Origin: Acidimicrobiaceae bacterium
GTDB taxonomy: Bacteria; Actinomycetota; Acidimicrobiia; Acidimicrobiales; Ilumatobacteraceae
Reading direction: 5' to 3'
NCBI GenBank assembly: GCA_016722025.1
Contig: JADKGZ010000007.1
Location: forward strand, 1 to 64,000
Length of the DNA: 64,000 bases
Part shown: positions 18,295-27,556 of the stretch, piece by piece
How the letters are laid out: every line of letters begins with the position of its first letter
Position numbering within the stretch: the first letter of the stretch is position 1
The notes under the pieces: model-generated
Told to the model about the DNA's origin: nothing
The model's input: the letters and a program-made list of their open reading frames with translations, nothing else
The model's database searches: none
Made by a program: the position numbers and the translations under genes

Positions 18295-20589
18295 ATGGCT
18301 GTTGACAAGCGCGCAGCGCGCCTTGGTGTTCTCGCCACCGTGTCGTTGATCCTCATCGGGCTGCTCGGTGCCCGCCTGTGGTTCCTGCAGGGCGTGCAGA
18401 GCGACGAGTACCAGGCAAAGGTGACGGCGTCGAAGAACGCCACCGTGTACATCGCTCCAGAGCGCGGCCGCATCTTCGATGCCGACGGTCGCGTGCTGGC
18501 CGACAACAAGCGCATCCTCACGGTCACCGTCGATTGGGCGGTGGTGAAGAAGGAGAAGGATCGCAGGGAGCTGTTCGAGCGTTTGTCGGGCCCGTTGGAG
18601 ACGCCCGTCGATGATCTGATGCGGCGCTACGACCCGTGCTACCTCGAGCCCAAGCCGTGCAAGAAGGCCCAGCAGTTCGACCGGCTGCTGCCGCTTCCGT
18701 TGAAGGAAGGTGTCGACGAGGACAAGGTGGCGTTCATCAAGGAACGTGGCGAGGACTATCCCGGAGTGGATGTCACCGTGCAGTACAAGCGCGTGTACCT
18801 GTATGCACCGCTGGCCTCGCACGTCGTTGGCTACATGGGCGCCATCACCAAGGAGAACCTCGACACCTACCTCGCACAGGGGTACAAGCGCAACGAACGC
18901 GTCGGTCAGTTCGGCGTGGAGTTGAGCCTCGAGCGCGAGCTGCACGGCCGCTGGGGCAAGAAGGTGTTCGAGGTGGATGCCTCCGGCAGCATCGTGCGCG
19001 AGCTGGTGGAGCAGCGCGTGGAGCCTGTGGCCGGCTTCGATGTGCAGCTGAGCATCGACCTCGACTACCAGCAGTACGCCGAGCAGGCGCTGGAGACCGA
19101 GCTGCGCTCGCGGCGCGATCTGCCGTTCGAACCAACGGGCGACCACGCGCCGCGCAACCCGCTCGACCCGCTCACCCAGCTCAAGACGCGGGTGTTCTAC
19201 CAAACGCTCCCCGACGGCACGAAGGTCGACTACCCCGAGTACGTCAACCACAAGGCGCCCGCCGGATCGGTGGTCGTGCTCGACAACACCACCGGCCAGG
19301 TGGTCGCAATGGCCAGCTACCCCACGTTCGACAACCGGTGGATGGAAGCGGGCATCAGCGGCACGAAGTACAAGCAGCTGTTCCCCAGCACCAACCCCGA
19401 CGGCAGCAAGATCGACCCCGACCAATCCATCCTGGTCAACCGAGCGGTGCAGGGCAACTACAACCTGGGTTCCACCATCAAGCCGTTCGTGGCGTGGGCG
19501 GGCATGCACGCCGGCCTCATCGACGCCAACTACGTGTACGACGACAAGGGCACCTACACGCTCAGCCAGATCCCGCCGGAGGACTGCCAGAACAACGGCG
19601 GCAACTACAAGTGCGTGTTCAAGAACGCCGTCTGCGGCAACGGCGCGCCGTGCAAGTACGGCCCCGTCAACGTGGAGAGCGCGCTCGCGGTCTCCAGCGA
19701 CTCGTTCTTCTACCGGCTCGGCGAGCTGTTCTTCTACGCCAGCGAAGACCTGCCCAAGGGCGACCCCAACCTGCTGAAGGTGAACCTGCAACGGTTCGGC
19801 TTCGGCGCCAAGACCGGTGTGCAGCTGCCGTACGAGTGGGCAGGGCGCATTCCCGACGACGCGGTCAAGGCGGCGCTCGTCGAGGCTGGTGTGCTGGCGC
19901 CAGGCGAGGTGCCGCGCCTGCTCGTCGGCGACGAGGTGCAGGTGGCCATCGGGCAGGGCCTGATGGCGGCCACTCCGCTGCAGATCGCCGTCGCGTACTC
20001 CACGCTGGCGACGGATGGCTTCCGGCAACAGCCCACCGTGGTGAAGGCCATCTACGCGCCGCTCACTCCCGACATCTCGCCGGGTGTTGCCGACCTCTCC
20101 CAGGGCACCGTCGTGAAGTCGTACGACACACCGGTGATCGTCGACCAACTCGAAGACAACGGGTCGCTCGACGCCATCACACGCGGTCTGCGGCGAGTGA
20201 TCACCGGTCCTGGTGTCGACTCCGACATCTACCACAAGACCACCGGCGAGTCGCTCTTCAAGGGCTTCCCGCTCGACATCGCGGGAAAGACCGGCACCGC
20301 CCAGGGCGCCGCCAACCTGCCGTGGAACGACTCGTCGGCGTTCGGTGCGTACGGTCTCACCGATGATGTTCCGTACACCGTGGTCGCCTACCTGGAGAAG
20401 AGCGGGTACGGGGCGAAGGCGGCGGCACCCGTCACGAAGTGCATGTTCCAGGCACTCACCGACCCCACCATGCTCACCCCGGTACTGGTGAGCGACACGC
20501 TCGACGTGCAGTCGACTGAGCCGGCACCGTCGAACCTGCTGGCCAACGCCACCTGCCTTGCGCGAGTGGCCGATGGGCAGAAGGGGTAG
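18295..20589 (+). CDS. mrdA: Penicillin-binding protein 2 (elongasome transpeptidase)
   Basis: Class B PBP of 764 residues that cross-links lateral-wall peptidoglycan with RodA. An N-terminal TM anchor (VLATVSLILIGLLGARLWF) precedes the pedestal domain (ERGRIFDADGRVLADN). Transpeptidase motifs are STIK (in NLGSTIKPFVAW), SSD (in AVSSDSFFYRLG, the PBP2 form of SxN) and KTGT (in IAGKTGTAQG). A cysteine-containing insert (DCQNN...KCVF...VCGNGAPCKYG) lies just before the SSD motif. It sits between mreD and rodA. A 1120-residue minus-strand frame over the same DNA is only a shadow. Confidence 0.95.
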   Translation: MAVDKRAARLGVLATVSLILIGLLGARLWFLQGVQSDEYQAKVTASKNATVYIAPERGRIFDADGRVLADNKRILTVTVDWAVVKKEKDRRELFERLSGPLETPVDDLMRRYDPCYLEPKPCKKAQQFDRLLPLPLKEGVDEDKVAFIKERGEDYPGVDVTVQYKRVYLYAPLASHVVGYMGAITKENLDTYLAQGYKRNERVGQFGVELSLERELHGRWGKKVFEVDASGSIVRELVEQRVEPVAGFDVQLSIDLDYQQYAEQALETELRSRRDLPFEPTGDHAPRNPLDPLTQLKTRVFYQTLPDGTKVDYPEYVNHKAPAGSVVVLDNTTGQVVAMASYPTFDNRWMEAGISGTKYKQLFPSTNPDGSKIDPDQSILVNRAVQGNYNLGSTIKPFVAWAGMHAGLIDANYVYDDKGTYTLSQIPPEDCQNNGGNYKCVFKNAVCGNGAPCKYGPVNVESALAVSSDSFFYRLGELFFYASEDLPKGDPNLLKVNLQRFGFGAKTGVQLPYEWAGRIPDDAVKAALVEAGVLAPGEVPRLLVGDEVQVAIGQGLMAATPLQIAVAYSTLATDGFRQQPTVVKAIYAPLTPDISPGVADLSQGTVVKSYDTPVIVDQLEDNGSLDAITRGLRRVITGPGVDSDIYHKTTGESLFKGFPLDIAGKTGTAQGAANLPWNDSSAFGAYGLTDDVPYTVVAYLEKSGYGAKAAAPVTKCMFQALTDPTMLTPVLVSDTLDVQSTEPAPSNLLANATCLARVADGQKG

Positions 20590-20597
20590 CTGCGCCG

Positions 20598-21761
20598 ATG
20601 GCGATGACCTTCCTGCAGCGAAAGCCCGACTCGGGCCTCGGCAACATCCGCTCCAGCCCCAGCGCACCCTCACGCAACATCGACTGGGTGCTGCTGCTGG
20701 GGCAGAGCGCGTTGTCGGTGATCGGGCTGGCAGTCATCTACTCGGCGTCGTACTCCAAGTTCTCCGACCCGTTCCTGTTCGTCACCCGCCAAGAGGTGTT
20801 CCTCATCGGCGCCGTCGTCGCGATGGTGGTGGTGATGAGCTTCGACTACGACTGGTGGAAGGACCGATCGCGGTTCCTCTACGGCGTCACCATCATGCTG
20901 CTGGTACTGGTCATCCTGGTCGGGGCGGTCAGCGGCGGTGCCTCGCTCAACTTCGACGTGGGGCCGCTGCGGCTGCAACCCGCCGAGTTCGCCAAGTTCA
21001 CGGTGCTGCTCACTGTGGCCGCATACCTCGGCGACGATCGCAGCGATGTGCTGCCGTACCACCGGTTCATCATCGGCCTGCTGCTGGTGGGGGCGCCCGC
21101 TTCGTTGATCATCATCCAACCCGACCTGGGGTCGGCCTCGGTGCTGATCACCATGGCGATGGGCATCATGCTGGTCGCCGGTGCCAAGACGCGGTACATG
21201 TTCCTCATCACGGCAGTGTCGATCGGCACAGTGGGCGCGGCGGTGGCCACCGGTCTCGTGAACGACTACCAGTTGCTGCGGTTCACCGCCTTCTTCGACC
21301 AGGACAGCAACGACCCGAAGCTACGTGATGTCATCTACCAGGGCCGCAACGCCATCCGAGCGCTCGCGACGGGCGGCATCGACGGCAAGGGATGGCTGCA
21401 GGGCCCCATCACCAACGCAAAGAACGACATCCCGGTGCAGTGGGCGGACTTCCCGTTCTCTGCGATCGGCGAGCAGTTCGGTCTCATCGGTTGTGCGGTA
21501 GTCATCGGCCTCTACGTGCTGGTGCTGGTGCGCATCTGGCGCATCGCTCACCTCTCTCGCGACCTGCTCGGCACCTACTTGTGCGTCGGCGTGTTCTCCA
21601 TGCTGCTCTGGCAGGTGTTCCAGAACGTGGCGATGACCGTCGGCCTGATGCCCATCACCGGGCTTCCGCTGCCGTTCATCTCCTATGGAGGATCCGGCCT
21701 GGTCACCTTCTTCGCCCTGATGGGGCTGGTGCAGAACGTGCACATGCGCAGGTATCGATAG
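20598..21761 (+). CDS. rodA: Peptidoglycan glycosyltransferase RodA (SEDS)
   Basis: SEDS-family polymerase of 387 residues with about ten membrane helices that extends glycan strands from lipid II together with PBP2. The family LQPAEFAKF motif, the IIQPDLGSASV motif carrying a key Asp, the WLQGP/QWADFPFSAIGEQFG region and the C-terminal GLPLPFISYGGSGL motif are all present. ATG at 20598 follows the PBP2 stop by eight bases. Genomic partner PBP2 favours RodA over FtsW. Confidence 0.95.
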   Translation: MAMTFLQRKPDSGLGNIRSSPSAPSRNIDWVLLLGQSALSVIGLAVIYSASYSKFSDPFLFVTRQEVFLIGAVVAMVVVMSFDYDWWKDRSRFLYGVTIMLLVLVILVGAVSGGASLNFDVGPLRLQPAEFAKFTVLLTVAAYLGDDRSDVLPYHRFIIGLLLVGAPASLIIIQPDLGSASVLITMAMGIMLVAGAKTRYMFLITAVSIGTVGAAVATGLVNDYQLLRFTAFFDQDSNDPKLRDVIYQGRNAIRALATGGIDGKGWLQGPITNAKNDIPVQWADFPFSAIGEQFGLIGCAVVIGLYVLVLVRIWRIAHLSRDLLGTYLCVGVFSMLLWQVFQNVAMTVGLMPITGLPLPFISYGGSGLVTFFALMGLVQNVHMRRYR

Positions 21762-21816
21762 TGCTGTCGCCGCCATCACTGCGTGCTTTGGGTAGGGGCG
21801 GTAGGCTCCTCACGAC

Positions 21817-22060
21817 ATGATTTCCCTCTGGGCACGGGTCGAACCGCTCCTGGCTCGGGTAACACAGCCTGCCCGTCACATCGGGTGCGAGGAAGGCGCG
21901 GCGACCCCCCGGCACGCGTCGGGCCCGGTTTCCCTGCTGCTCGCACAGCCCGACACGTACGAGATCGGCGTGCCCAACCAGAGGCTGCAGATCCTCTACG
22001 ACATCTTGAACAGACGCGACGCTGCAGTCGCCGAGGGTGCCTGCGCGCACCCGAGTTCTC
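21817..22060 (+). pseudogene. N-terminal remnant of a B12-binding radical SAM protein (TIGR03960-like)
   Basis: The frame MISLWARVEPLLARV, ARHIGCEEG, then DTYEIGVPNQRLQILYDILN matches the start of the radical SAM proteins that usually lie just upstream of RNase E/G. After about 75-80 residues (near 22050) similarity ends, and the remaining 140 bases to rne look unrelated. The radical SAM Cys motif and all later domains are absent. TAGGCT nine bases before the ATG suggests the original promoter is still there. Either a true deletion of well over 1 kb or an assembly collapse removed the rest. Confidence 0.65.
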
Positions 22061-22202
22061 GCGCTCGGGTCGGTCGCTGCGACCGATCGAGTGCTGCAAG
22101 TTCATCAACGGATCGAGCGCGACGGCGTGCGCAGGGAGTTCTCCTGCGCGCCCGGTCGCGACGCGCGCACTTCTCGAGTGCGCCTGAGAAGGGATTACCA
22201 AC

Positions 22203-24413
22203 ATGGACCACAACGAACTCGACCCGGGCGCCGCACCTGGCCAGGAGCTAGACGCCCCGCCCGCCGCGCCGCCGCAGGATGTCGGCGGCGGACCGCTCGG
22301 TCGCCGTCAGGCGTCCGACGACGCATCGCAGGACGACGAACAAGACGACGAACAGCACGGCGAACAGGACGACGACTCGGAGCAGGACGACTCGGAGCAG
22401 GACGGGACCGAGGATCTGGACGATCCCGGTGTACGTCCGGCGTCGCGCAAGCGTCGGCGCGGTTCGCGCGGCGGCCGCAACCGCAAGAAGCCCGGTGCGA
22501 CCGGCGATCAGAGCGACTCCGATGACGATGCCGATGACGAGTTCGATGACGACGATGCCACCGACGATGCCGGCGACGGGGCCGGCGATGGTGCCGGCGA
22601 TGGTGCTGCCGGCAATCTCGTCGTCGACCGCTCGGAGGCCCCGGAGCCGACAGCGGGCGTGCGCGAGCTGTCGGTGGTGACAGCGGAGCAGCCGGAGCTG
22701 CCCGACCGGATGAGCGAGAATCGCCCGTCCGTCGACGCGGCCGACAAGGCGCTGGTCCGTCGGCCGCAGATCGGCGACACTCGCCCAGCGCCCGCCGGTG
22801 CAACTGCCGCGGCGCCGGCCGCTGCGCAGCCAGGTGCGGCCGGTGCCGCTGGCAAGGCCGGGCGCGCCAGAGCACCGAAGGTGGCCGGCTCCTCGCCGAA
22901 GGCGCCGGCGCGAGCCCAGCAGGCCGAGCCCAGGGGCGCGGCGGCGAGCGCCGGCGACGAGGCCACACGCACCGGCGACGACGCCGACAGCGACGCGGCG
23001 AAGAAGAAGCGGCGGCGTGGCGGAAAGGGCCGCGGAACGGGTGCCACCGGGAGCGGCCCTGGTGCTCGCGGCGTGCAGCCACTGCCCGAGCTCGACGCCG
23101 ACGTGCTCGATCGTCGGCGCGGCCGCGAGCGCAATGGGCGCCCCGTGGGTCGCTATCTGATGTGCGTGCAGGTACGCCCCACGCTCACGCAGGTCGCCGT
23201 GTTGGAAGGCCGCACCCTGATCGAGCACTACGTCAGCCGGCCGGCCGACGACGTCAGCCAGATCCACGGCAACATCTACGTGGGCAAGGTGCAGAACGTG
23301 CTGCCCGGCATGGAGGCCGCCTTCGTCGACATCGGCACCCCCAAGAACGCCGTGCTGTACCGCGGCGACGTGCAGTACGACCAGGAAGACATCGTCGAGA
23401 AGACGAAGGATCCGCGCATCGAGCAGATGCTGCGCTCCAAGCAGCTCATCGTCTGCCAGGTCACCAAGAACCCGATTGGCGCCAAGGGCGCCCGCCTCAC
23501 CCAAGAGGTGTCGCTGCCCGGCCGCTTCGTGGTGCTGATCCCCAACAGCAAGACCTACGGCATCTCCAAGCGCCTGCCCGACGACGTGCGCAAGCGCCTG
23601 CGCAACATCCTCGACCGGGTGAAGCCGGCCGAGCACGGCCTCATCGTGCGCACCGCTGCCGAGCATGCCACCGAGCACGAGCTGCGCGCCGACATGACCC
23701 GCTTGCTCGATCAGTGGAACATCATCGAGGCCAAGGCCAAGAAGGCGGGTGGCCCGGCGCTGCTCTACCGCGAGCCGGAGCTGGCAGTGCGAGTCATCCG
23801 CGAAGAGTTCAACTCCGAGTACCGAGGTGTGGTCATCGACGATCAACGCCTGTTCGACGACGTGCACGACTACGTCGGTGCCTTCAACCCCGAGCTGGCC
23901 GACCGTGTGGAGCCCTACGATGCCGCCGAGGAGGGCCTGCCCATCTTCGAGCGCTTCCACATCCACGAGCAGTTGCACAAGGCGCTCGATCGCAAGGTGT
24001 GGCTGCCCAGCGGCGGCTCGCTGATCATCGAACACACCGAGGCCCTCACCGTCATCGACGTGAACACCGGCAAGAACGTGGGCACCTCCAACCTCGAGGA
24101 GACGGTGTTCCGCAACAACCTCGAGGCCGCTGAAGAAGTGGCGAAGCAGCTCCGCCTGCGCGACATCGGCGGCATCGTCGTCATCGACTTCATCGACATG
24201 GAGATCCGCGACAACCGCCGCAAGGTGGTCGACTCCTTCCGTTCGGCGCTGGCCCGCGACAAGACCCGCACCCAGGTGTTCGACATCTCCGAGCTGGGCC
24301 TGGTGGAGATGACCCGCAAGCGCATCGGCGAAGGCCTGCTGGTCAACTTCGCGGATCAGTGCCCGAACTGTGAGGGTCGCGGCGTGGTCATCGATGCTGC
24401 GTCGTTGGAATGA
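22203..24413 (+). CDS. rne: Ribonuclease E/G with long disordered N-terminal extension
   Basis: Endoribonuclease of 736 residues for mRNA decay and rRNA/tRNA maturation. The catalytic core occupies about residues 315-735: an S1-type segment (IHGNIYVGKVQNVLPGMEAA), the DNase I-like domain with catalytic acidic residues in VIDVNTGKN and VIDFIDME, and the zinc-link CPNCEGRG close to the end. The first 310 residues are a low-complexity extension, first Asp/Glu/Gln-rich, then Ala/Pro/Arg-rich with basic blocks such as RKRRRGSRGGRNRKK. GAAGGGA lies before the ATG. rplU and rpmA follow, a standard order in actinobacteria. Confidence 0.95.
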   Translation: MDHNELDPGAAPGQELDAPPAAPPQDVGGGPLGRRQASDDASQDDEQDDEQHGEQDDDSEQDDSEQDGTEDLDDPGVRPASRKRRRGSRGGRNRKKPGATGDQSDSDDDADDEFDDDDATDDAGDGAGDGAGDGAAGNLVVDRSEAPEPTAGVRELSVVTAEQPELPDRMSENRPSVDAADKALVRRPQIGDTRPAPAGATAAAPAAAQPGAAGAAGKAGRARAPKVAGSSPKAPARAQQAEPRGAAASAGDEATRTGDDADSDAAKKKRRRGGKGRGTGATGSGPGARGVQPLPELDADVLDRRRGRERNGRPVGRYLMCVQVRPTLTQVAVLEGRTLIEHYVSRPADDVSQIHGNIYVGKVQNVLPGMEAAFVDIGTPKNAVLYRGDVQYDQEDIVEKTKDPRIEQMLRSKQLIVCQVTKNPIGAKGARLTQEVSLPGRFVVLIPNSKTYGISKRLPDDVRKRLRNILDRVKPAEHGLIVRTAAEHATEHELRADMTRLLDQWNIIEAKAKKAGGPALLYREPELAVRVIREEFNSEYRGVVIDDQRLFDDVHDYVGAFNPELADRVEPYDAAEEGLPIFERFHIHEQLHKALDRKVWLPSGGSLIIEHTEALTVIDVNTGKNVGTSNLEETVFRNNLEAAEEVAKQLRLRDIGGIVVIDFIDMEIRDNRRKVVDSFRSALARDKTRTQVFDISELGLVEMTRKRIGEGLLVNFADQCPNCEGRGVVIDAASLE

Positions 24414-24437
24414 GCCAGCAAGTTCGCCCTCGCCCGG

Positions 24438-24465
24438 TTGGTCCGGGTCTCTTCCCCGCTAGGAT
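24438..24465 (+). promoter_or_regulatory. Promoter of rplU-rpmA
   Basis: TTGGTC at 24438-24443 and TAGGAT at 24460-24465 are separated by 16 bases, and the rplU ATG is nine bases after the -10. This would separate ribosomal protein expression from rne. Confidence 0.55.
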
Positions 24466-24474
24466 CGTAGAGCT

Positions 24475-24786
24475 ATGTACGCAGTGATCGCATCTGGCGG
24501 GAAACAAGCCCGCGTCGCCGAGGGCCAACAGGTCCACGTCGAACTGCTCGACGCCGAGCAGGGCTCTGAAGTGTCCCTCACCCCCGTGTTGGTGGTGGAT
24601 GGCGAGATCGTTCTCGCCACCCCCGACCAGCTCAAGGGTGCTTCTGTCACCGCCAAGGTGGTGGGCTGGGCGAAGGGTCCGAAGATCGACGGCTTCACCT
24701 ACAAGCGCCGCACCAACCAGCGCCGGCGCTACGGGCACCGTCAGCAGTACCACGTCATCGAAATCACCTCGATCAAGAAGGGCTGA
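24475..24786 (+). CDS. rplU: 50S ribosomal protein L21
   Basis: Ribosomal protein of 103 residues that binds 23S rRNA. It starts MYAVIASGGKQARVAEGQQV, contains the family segments TPVLVVDG and AKVVGWAKGPKI, and ends in the L21 signature FTYKRRTNQRRRYGHRQQY. The length is typical. rpmA follows after six bases. Confidence 0.97.
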   Translation: MYAVIASGGKQARVAEGQQVHVELLDAEQGSEVSLTPVLVVDGEIVLATPDQLKGASVTAKVVGWAKGPKIDGFTYKRRTNQRRRYGHRQQYHVIEITSIKKG

Positions 24787-24792
24787 GCCTCC

Positions 24793-25047
24793 ATGTCAAA
24801 GACAAAGGGCGGCGGGTCAACCCGCAACGGTCGCGACAGCAACGCTCAGCGCCTCGGCGTGAAGGTGTTCGGCGGCAGCAAGGTCAACGCCGGCACCATC
24901 ATCGTTCGCCAGCGTGGCACCAAGTTCCACCCCGGCAACAACGTCGGCATCGGTGGCGACGACACGCTGTTCTCGCTGGCCGAAGGCACCGTGCAGTTCG
25001 GCGAGCGCAAGGGCCGCAAGGTCGTCGACGTCCTCCCCGTCGCCTGA
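24793..25047 (+). CDS. rpmA: 50S ribosomal protein L27
   Basis: Ribosomal protein of 84 residues near the peptidyl transferase centre. It starts MSKTKGGGSTRNGRDSNAQR and carries the L27 hallmarks GVKVFGG and IIVRQRGTKFHPGNNVG, ending in KGRKVVDVLPVA. No N-terminal cleavage extension of the Firmicutes type is present. It forms a two-gene unit with rplU. Confidence 0.97.
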   Translation: MSKTKGGGSTRNGRDSNAQRLGVKVFGGSKVNAGTIIVRQRGTKFHPGNNVGIGGDDTLFSLAEGTVQFGERKGRKVVDVLPVA

Positions 25048-25059
25048 CCACCACTCAAT

Positions 25060-25085
25060 CCCACCTTTTACGTAAAGGCTGTGGG
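25060..25085 (+). terminator. Possible hairpin after rpmA
   Basis: CCCA and TGGG enclose CCTTT/AAAGG around TACGT, an imperfect hairpin 13 bases after the rpmA stop and facing the convergent amidohydrolase. No T-run follows, so termination is uncertain. The core TACGTAAAG also occurs in the hairpin after folC. Confidence 0.35.
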
Positions 25086-25141
25086 GCCGTGGGCTGGGGC
25101 TGTGAGTTCCCGGGCTTGACACAAACATGGGCGCCGGGTCA

Positions 25142-26312
25142 TCACGGCACGGCGACCACCACCTTGCCGGCTTGCACCACCCACCGGATGCGGCTGCGCA
25201 GGTCGGCCAGCTCGAAGGGCAATCCGCGGGCGATCACCACGTCGGCCCGCTTGCCGGGCTCGAGCGAACCCCGATCGTCGGCCAACCCCATCAAGTGAGC
25301 CGCCGTGCGCGTGGTCGCGATCACCGCCTGTGCAGGACTCATGCCGCAGGCCACCATCTGCTCCAGTTCGCGGAGGTTCTGACCGTGCGGAGTGATTCCT
25401 GAGTCGGTGCCCATGGCCACCTTCACCCCGGCGGCGATGGCTCTGCTGGTGCTGTCGCGGTGAGTCTCGATGACCATCTTCGTCTTGTCGATCGCATACT
25501 GCGGCACGTTGACCCCCCGGTCGACCGCCCAGCCACCCATGGCGATCAGCGTAGGGACGAGGTAGGTGCCGTGTTCGATCATCATCTCGATCGCCTGGTC
25601 GTCGAGATAGATGCCGTGTTCGATCGAGCGGATCCCTGCTCGGATGGCCGACTTGATGCCGTCGTGGCCGCGCAGGGCCATCACCACTTGCCGCGCGGGC
25701 CTCGGCCCAGTCGTCGAGCCGTCGTCGCGAAGTGCCGGCGGGGCGTCGCGCGGAGCACACCTCCGCTGGTGCACACCTTGATCACGTCGGCCCCGGCGCG
25801 GACGAGTTCGCGCACTTTCTTGCGCATCTCCTCGGGGCCATCGACGATGTTGTGCGGCTTGCCCGGGTGGCTGATCCCGATCGGCCCGGGCATGTGCGCG
25901 CCGCACGGCTGCCACGAGTCGCCGTGACCACCGGTCTGGCTGAGAATGGTGATCGAGATCTGCATGTCGGGGCCGGCCGCAAGGCCACGCTGCTGCGTGC
26001 TTCACCCAGGTCGCTGCCGCCGGCCGCACGTGACGCGGTGGAGCGCGCCAGCGCTCGGCGGCGAGGAAGAAGTTCAACGAGAACGGGGTCTGCACGCTCA
26101 GCATCGGATCGAGGTTGCCGTCGACCATGAAGTGCACGTGGCAGTCGATGAAGCCGGGGTACACCGTGTGGCCGGAGGCGTCGATCTCGGTGTCGCCGTC
26201 GAGCCCAGGGCCGACGGCCACGATGCGCCCGTTCCAGCACGACATCGGCGGGGTGCGGTTCGTGGCCGATGCCGTCGACAACGATGCCGCCACGAATCAG
26301 GAGACGAGTCAT
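25142..26312 (-). pseudogene. Metal-dependent amidohydrolase, several frameshifts
   Basis: Amidohydrolase-family (imidazolonepropionase/prolidase-like) enzyme broken into four frames. The parts are MTRLLIRGGIVVDGIGHEPH from ATG 26312; then VYPGFIDCHVHFMVDGNLD with the metal HxH; then VRELVRAGADVIKVCTSGG with the bridging Lys; then IRSIEHGIYLD with a metal His and VAMGTDSGITPHG with the metal Asp. The breaks fall near 26235, 26050-25970 and 25690. All metal ligands survive, and TACGAT sits six bases before the start. It may be functional in the organism if the breaks are sequence errors; as read it cannot be translated. Confidence 0.8.
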
Positions 26313-26343
26313 TGCCCGATCGTACGCCTCGCGCGCACGGAGC

Positions 26344-27465
26344 TCAGACGGACGTGTCGATGCCCCGAGGGAGTTGGTCGAGCGGCCAATCGAGCAGCGC
26401 CACGGCCTGACGGCACGCGAATCGATCGGTCATGCCACCCACATATGTGACGGCAGCGTGCAGCGCGTCATCGCTGCCGGCTGGGAAGTCGTTCGTGTCG
26501 GGGAGCAACCGAGGCTCGCCGGCGTAGTGCTCGACGAGCGCGCGGAGCAGGTTGATGACCGCGGTGGCCTGTGCGGTGGAAGCCGGGCGCAGGTAGATGT
26601 TGTCGTAGTTGAACCGGCGGAAGGCTGCGAGTGCCTCCGCCAGCGGCGCCACCATGCCGATGCGGCCGGCGTGCTTGGCGGCGTCGATCATGCCGTAGAC
26701 GAACGCGCCCAATTGCTCGCGCCGCACCACGCCGCAACGGTCGCGCACGAGTGCCGGCAGCATCTCGGGTGTCACCACCCCAGTGGCGACCGCATCTTCG
26801 AAGTCGTGGCACACGTAGGCGATGCGATCGGCCCAACTGACGACCTCACCCTCCGGCGTGCCCGGCGCCGGGCGGCTCCAGCTGTGGTTGCGCACCCCGT
26901 CGAGCGTCTCTGCGCACAGGTTGAGCGATACCAGCGTGACGTCGGCACCCCACGTGGCATGGTCGAAGCCGCCCGGAACGTAGGGGCTGAGAGCGTCCTC
27001 GCTGGCATGGCCACCCGGACCGTGGCCACAGTCGTGCCCGAGCGCGATCGCCTCCGCGAGTGCCACGTTGAGGCCCAATGCTCGTGCCACCGACGATGCC
27101 ACCTGTGCCACCTCCAGCGCGTGAGTGAGGCGTGTGCGCTGGTGGTCGTCGGGGAACACGAACACCTGCGTCTTGCCTGCCAGGCGGCGGAACGCGTTGG
27201 CATGCAGGATGCGGTCGCGATCGCGCTCGAAGCAGGTGCGCCACTGATCGGGCTCTTCCTCCAGCCGGCGGTTGCCGGCACCAGCGGCCTTGGTGGCCAG
27301 CGTCGACAGCGCAGTGTGCTCCCTCTCCTCGCGTGCCACGCGGGGGATCAGCACCGTGCTGCCGCTGCCCGCCCAGGAGTCGGCGTGGGCGAGGCGCACG
27401 CCTTCGACCTGGTGGCCAGCCATCGTGGATGCCCACCGTTCGGAGCGCTCGTCGATTCCGGTCAC
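26344..27465 (-). CDS. dgt: dNTP triphosphohydrolase (HD domain)
   Basis: Hydrolyses dGTP or other dNTPs to the nucleoside and triphosphate. The protein, about 373 residues, has the HD-domain metal motif split as RTRLTHALEV and ALGHDCGHGPGGHASE, preceded by the family segment RDRDRILHANAFRRLAGKTQ. GTG at 27465 is chosen because TACCCT lies seven bases upstream, and longer in-frame starts overlap obg on the other strand. Family members of this branch lack strict dGTP preference, so the substrate is left open. Confidence 0.88.
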   Translation of the reverse strand: MTGIDERSERWASTMAGHQVEGVRLAHADSWAGSGSTVLIPRVAREEREHTALSTLATKAAGAGNRRLEEEPDQWRTCFERDRDRILHANAFRRLAGKTQVFVFPDDHQRTRLTHALEVAQVASSVARALGLNVALAEAIALGHDCGHGPGGHASEDALSPYVPGGFDHATWGADVTLVSLNLCAETLDGVRNHSWSRPAPGTPEGEVVSWADRIAYVCHDFEDAVATGVVTPEMLPALVRDRCGVVRREQLGAFVYGMIDAAKHAGRIGMVAPLAEALAAFRRFNYDNIYLRPASTAQATAVINLLRALVEHYAGEPRLLPDTNDFPAGSDDALHAAVTYVGGMTDRFACRQAVALLDWPLDQLPRGIDTSV

Positions 27466-27556
27466 GTTTCGAAGGGTACCCGCGGGCATCGGCGGAAGCG
27501 GCGACGCAATCGTTCCGGACCGCACGACGGCCTGCCCGGTAGCCTCAAGGGGTCCT

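Noticed and set aside
17311..20673. 1120-residue minus-strand frame opposite mreC-mreD-PBP2
   Set aside because: GC-rich antisense shadow with biased composition and no family similarity, lying over four well-supported genes.
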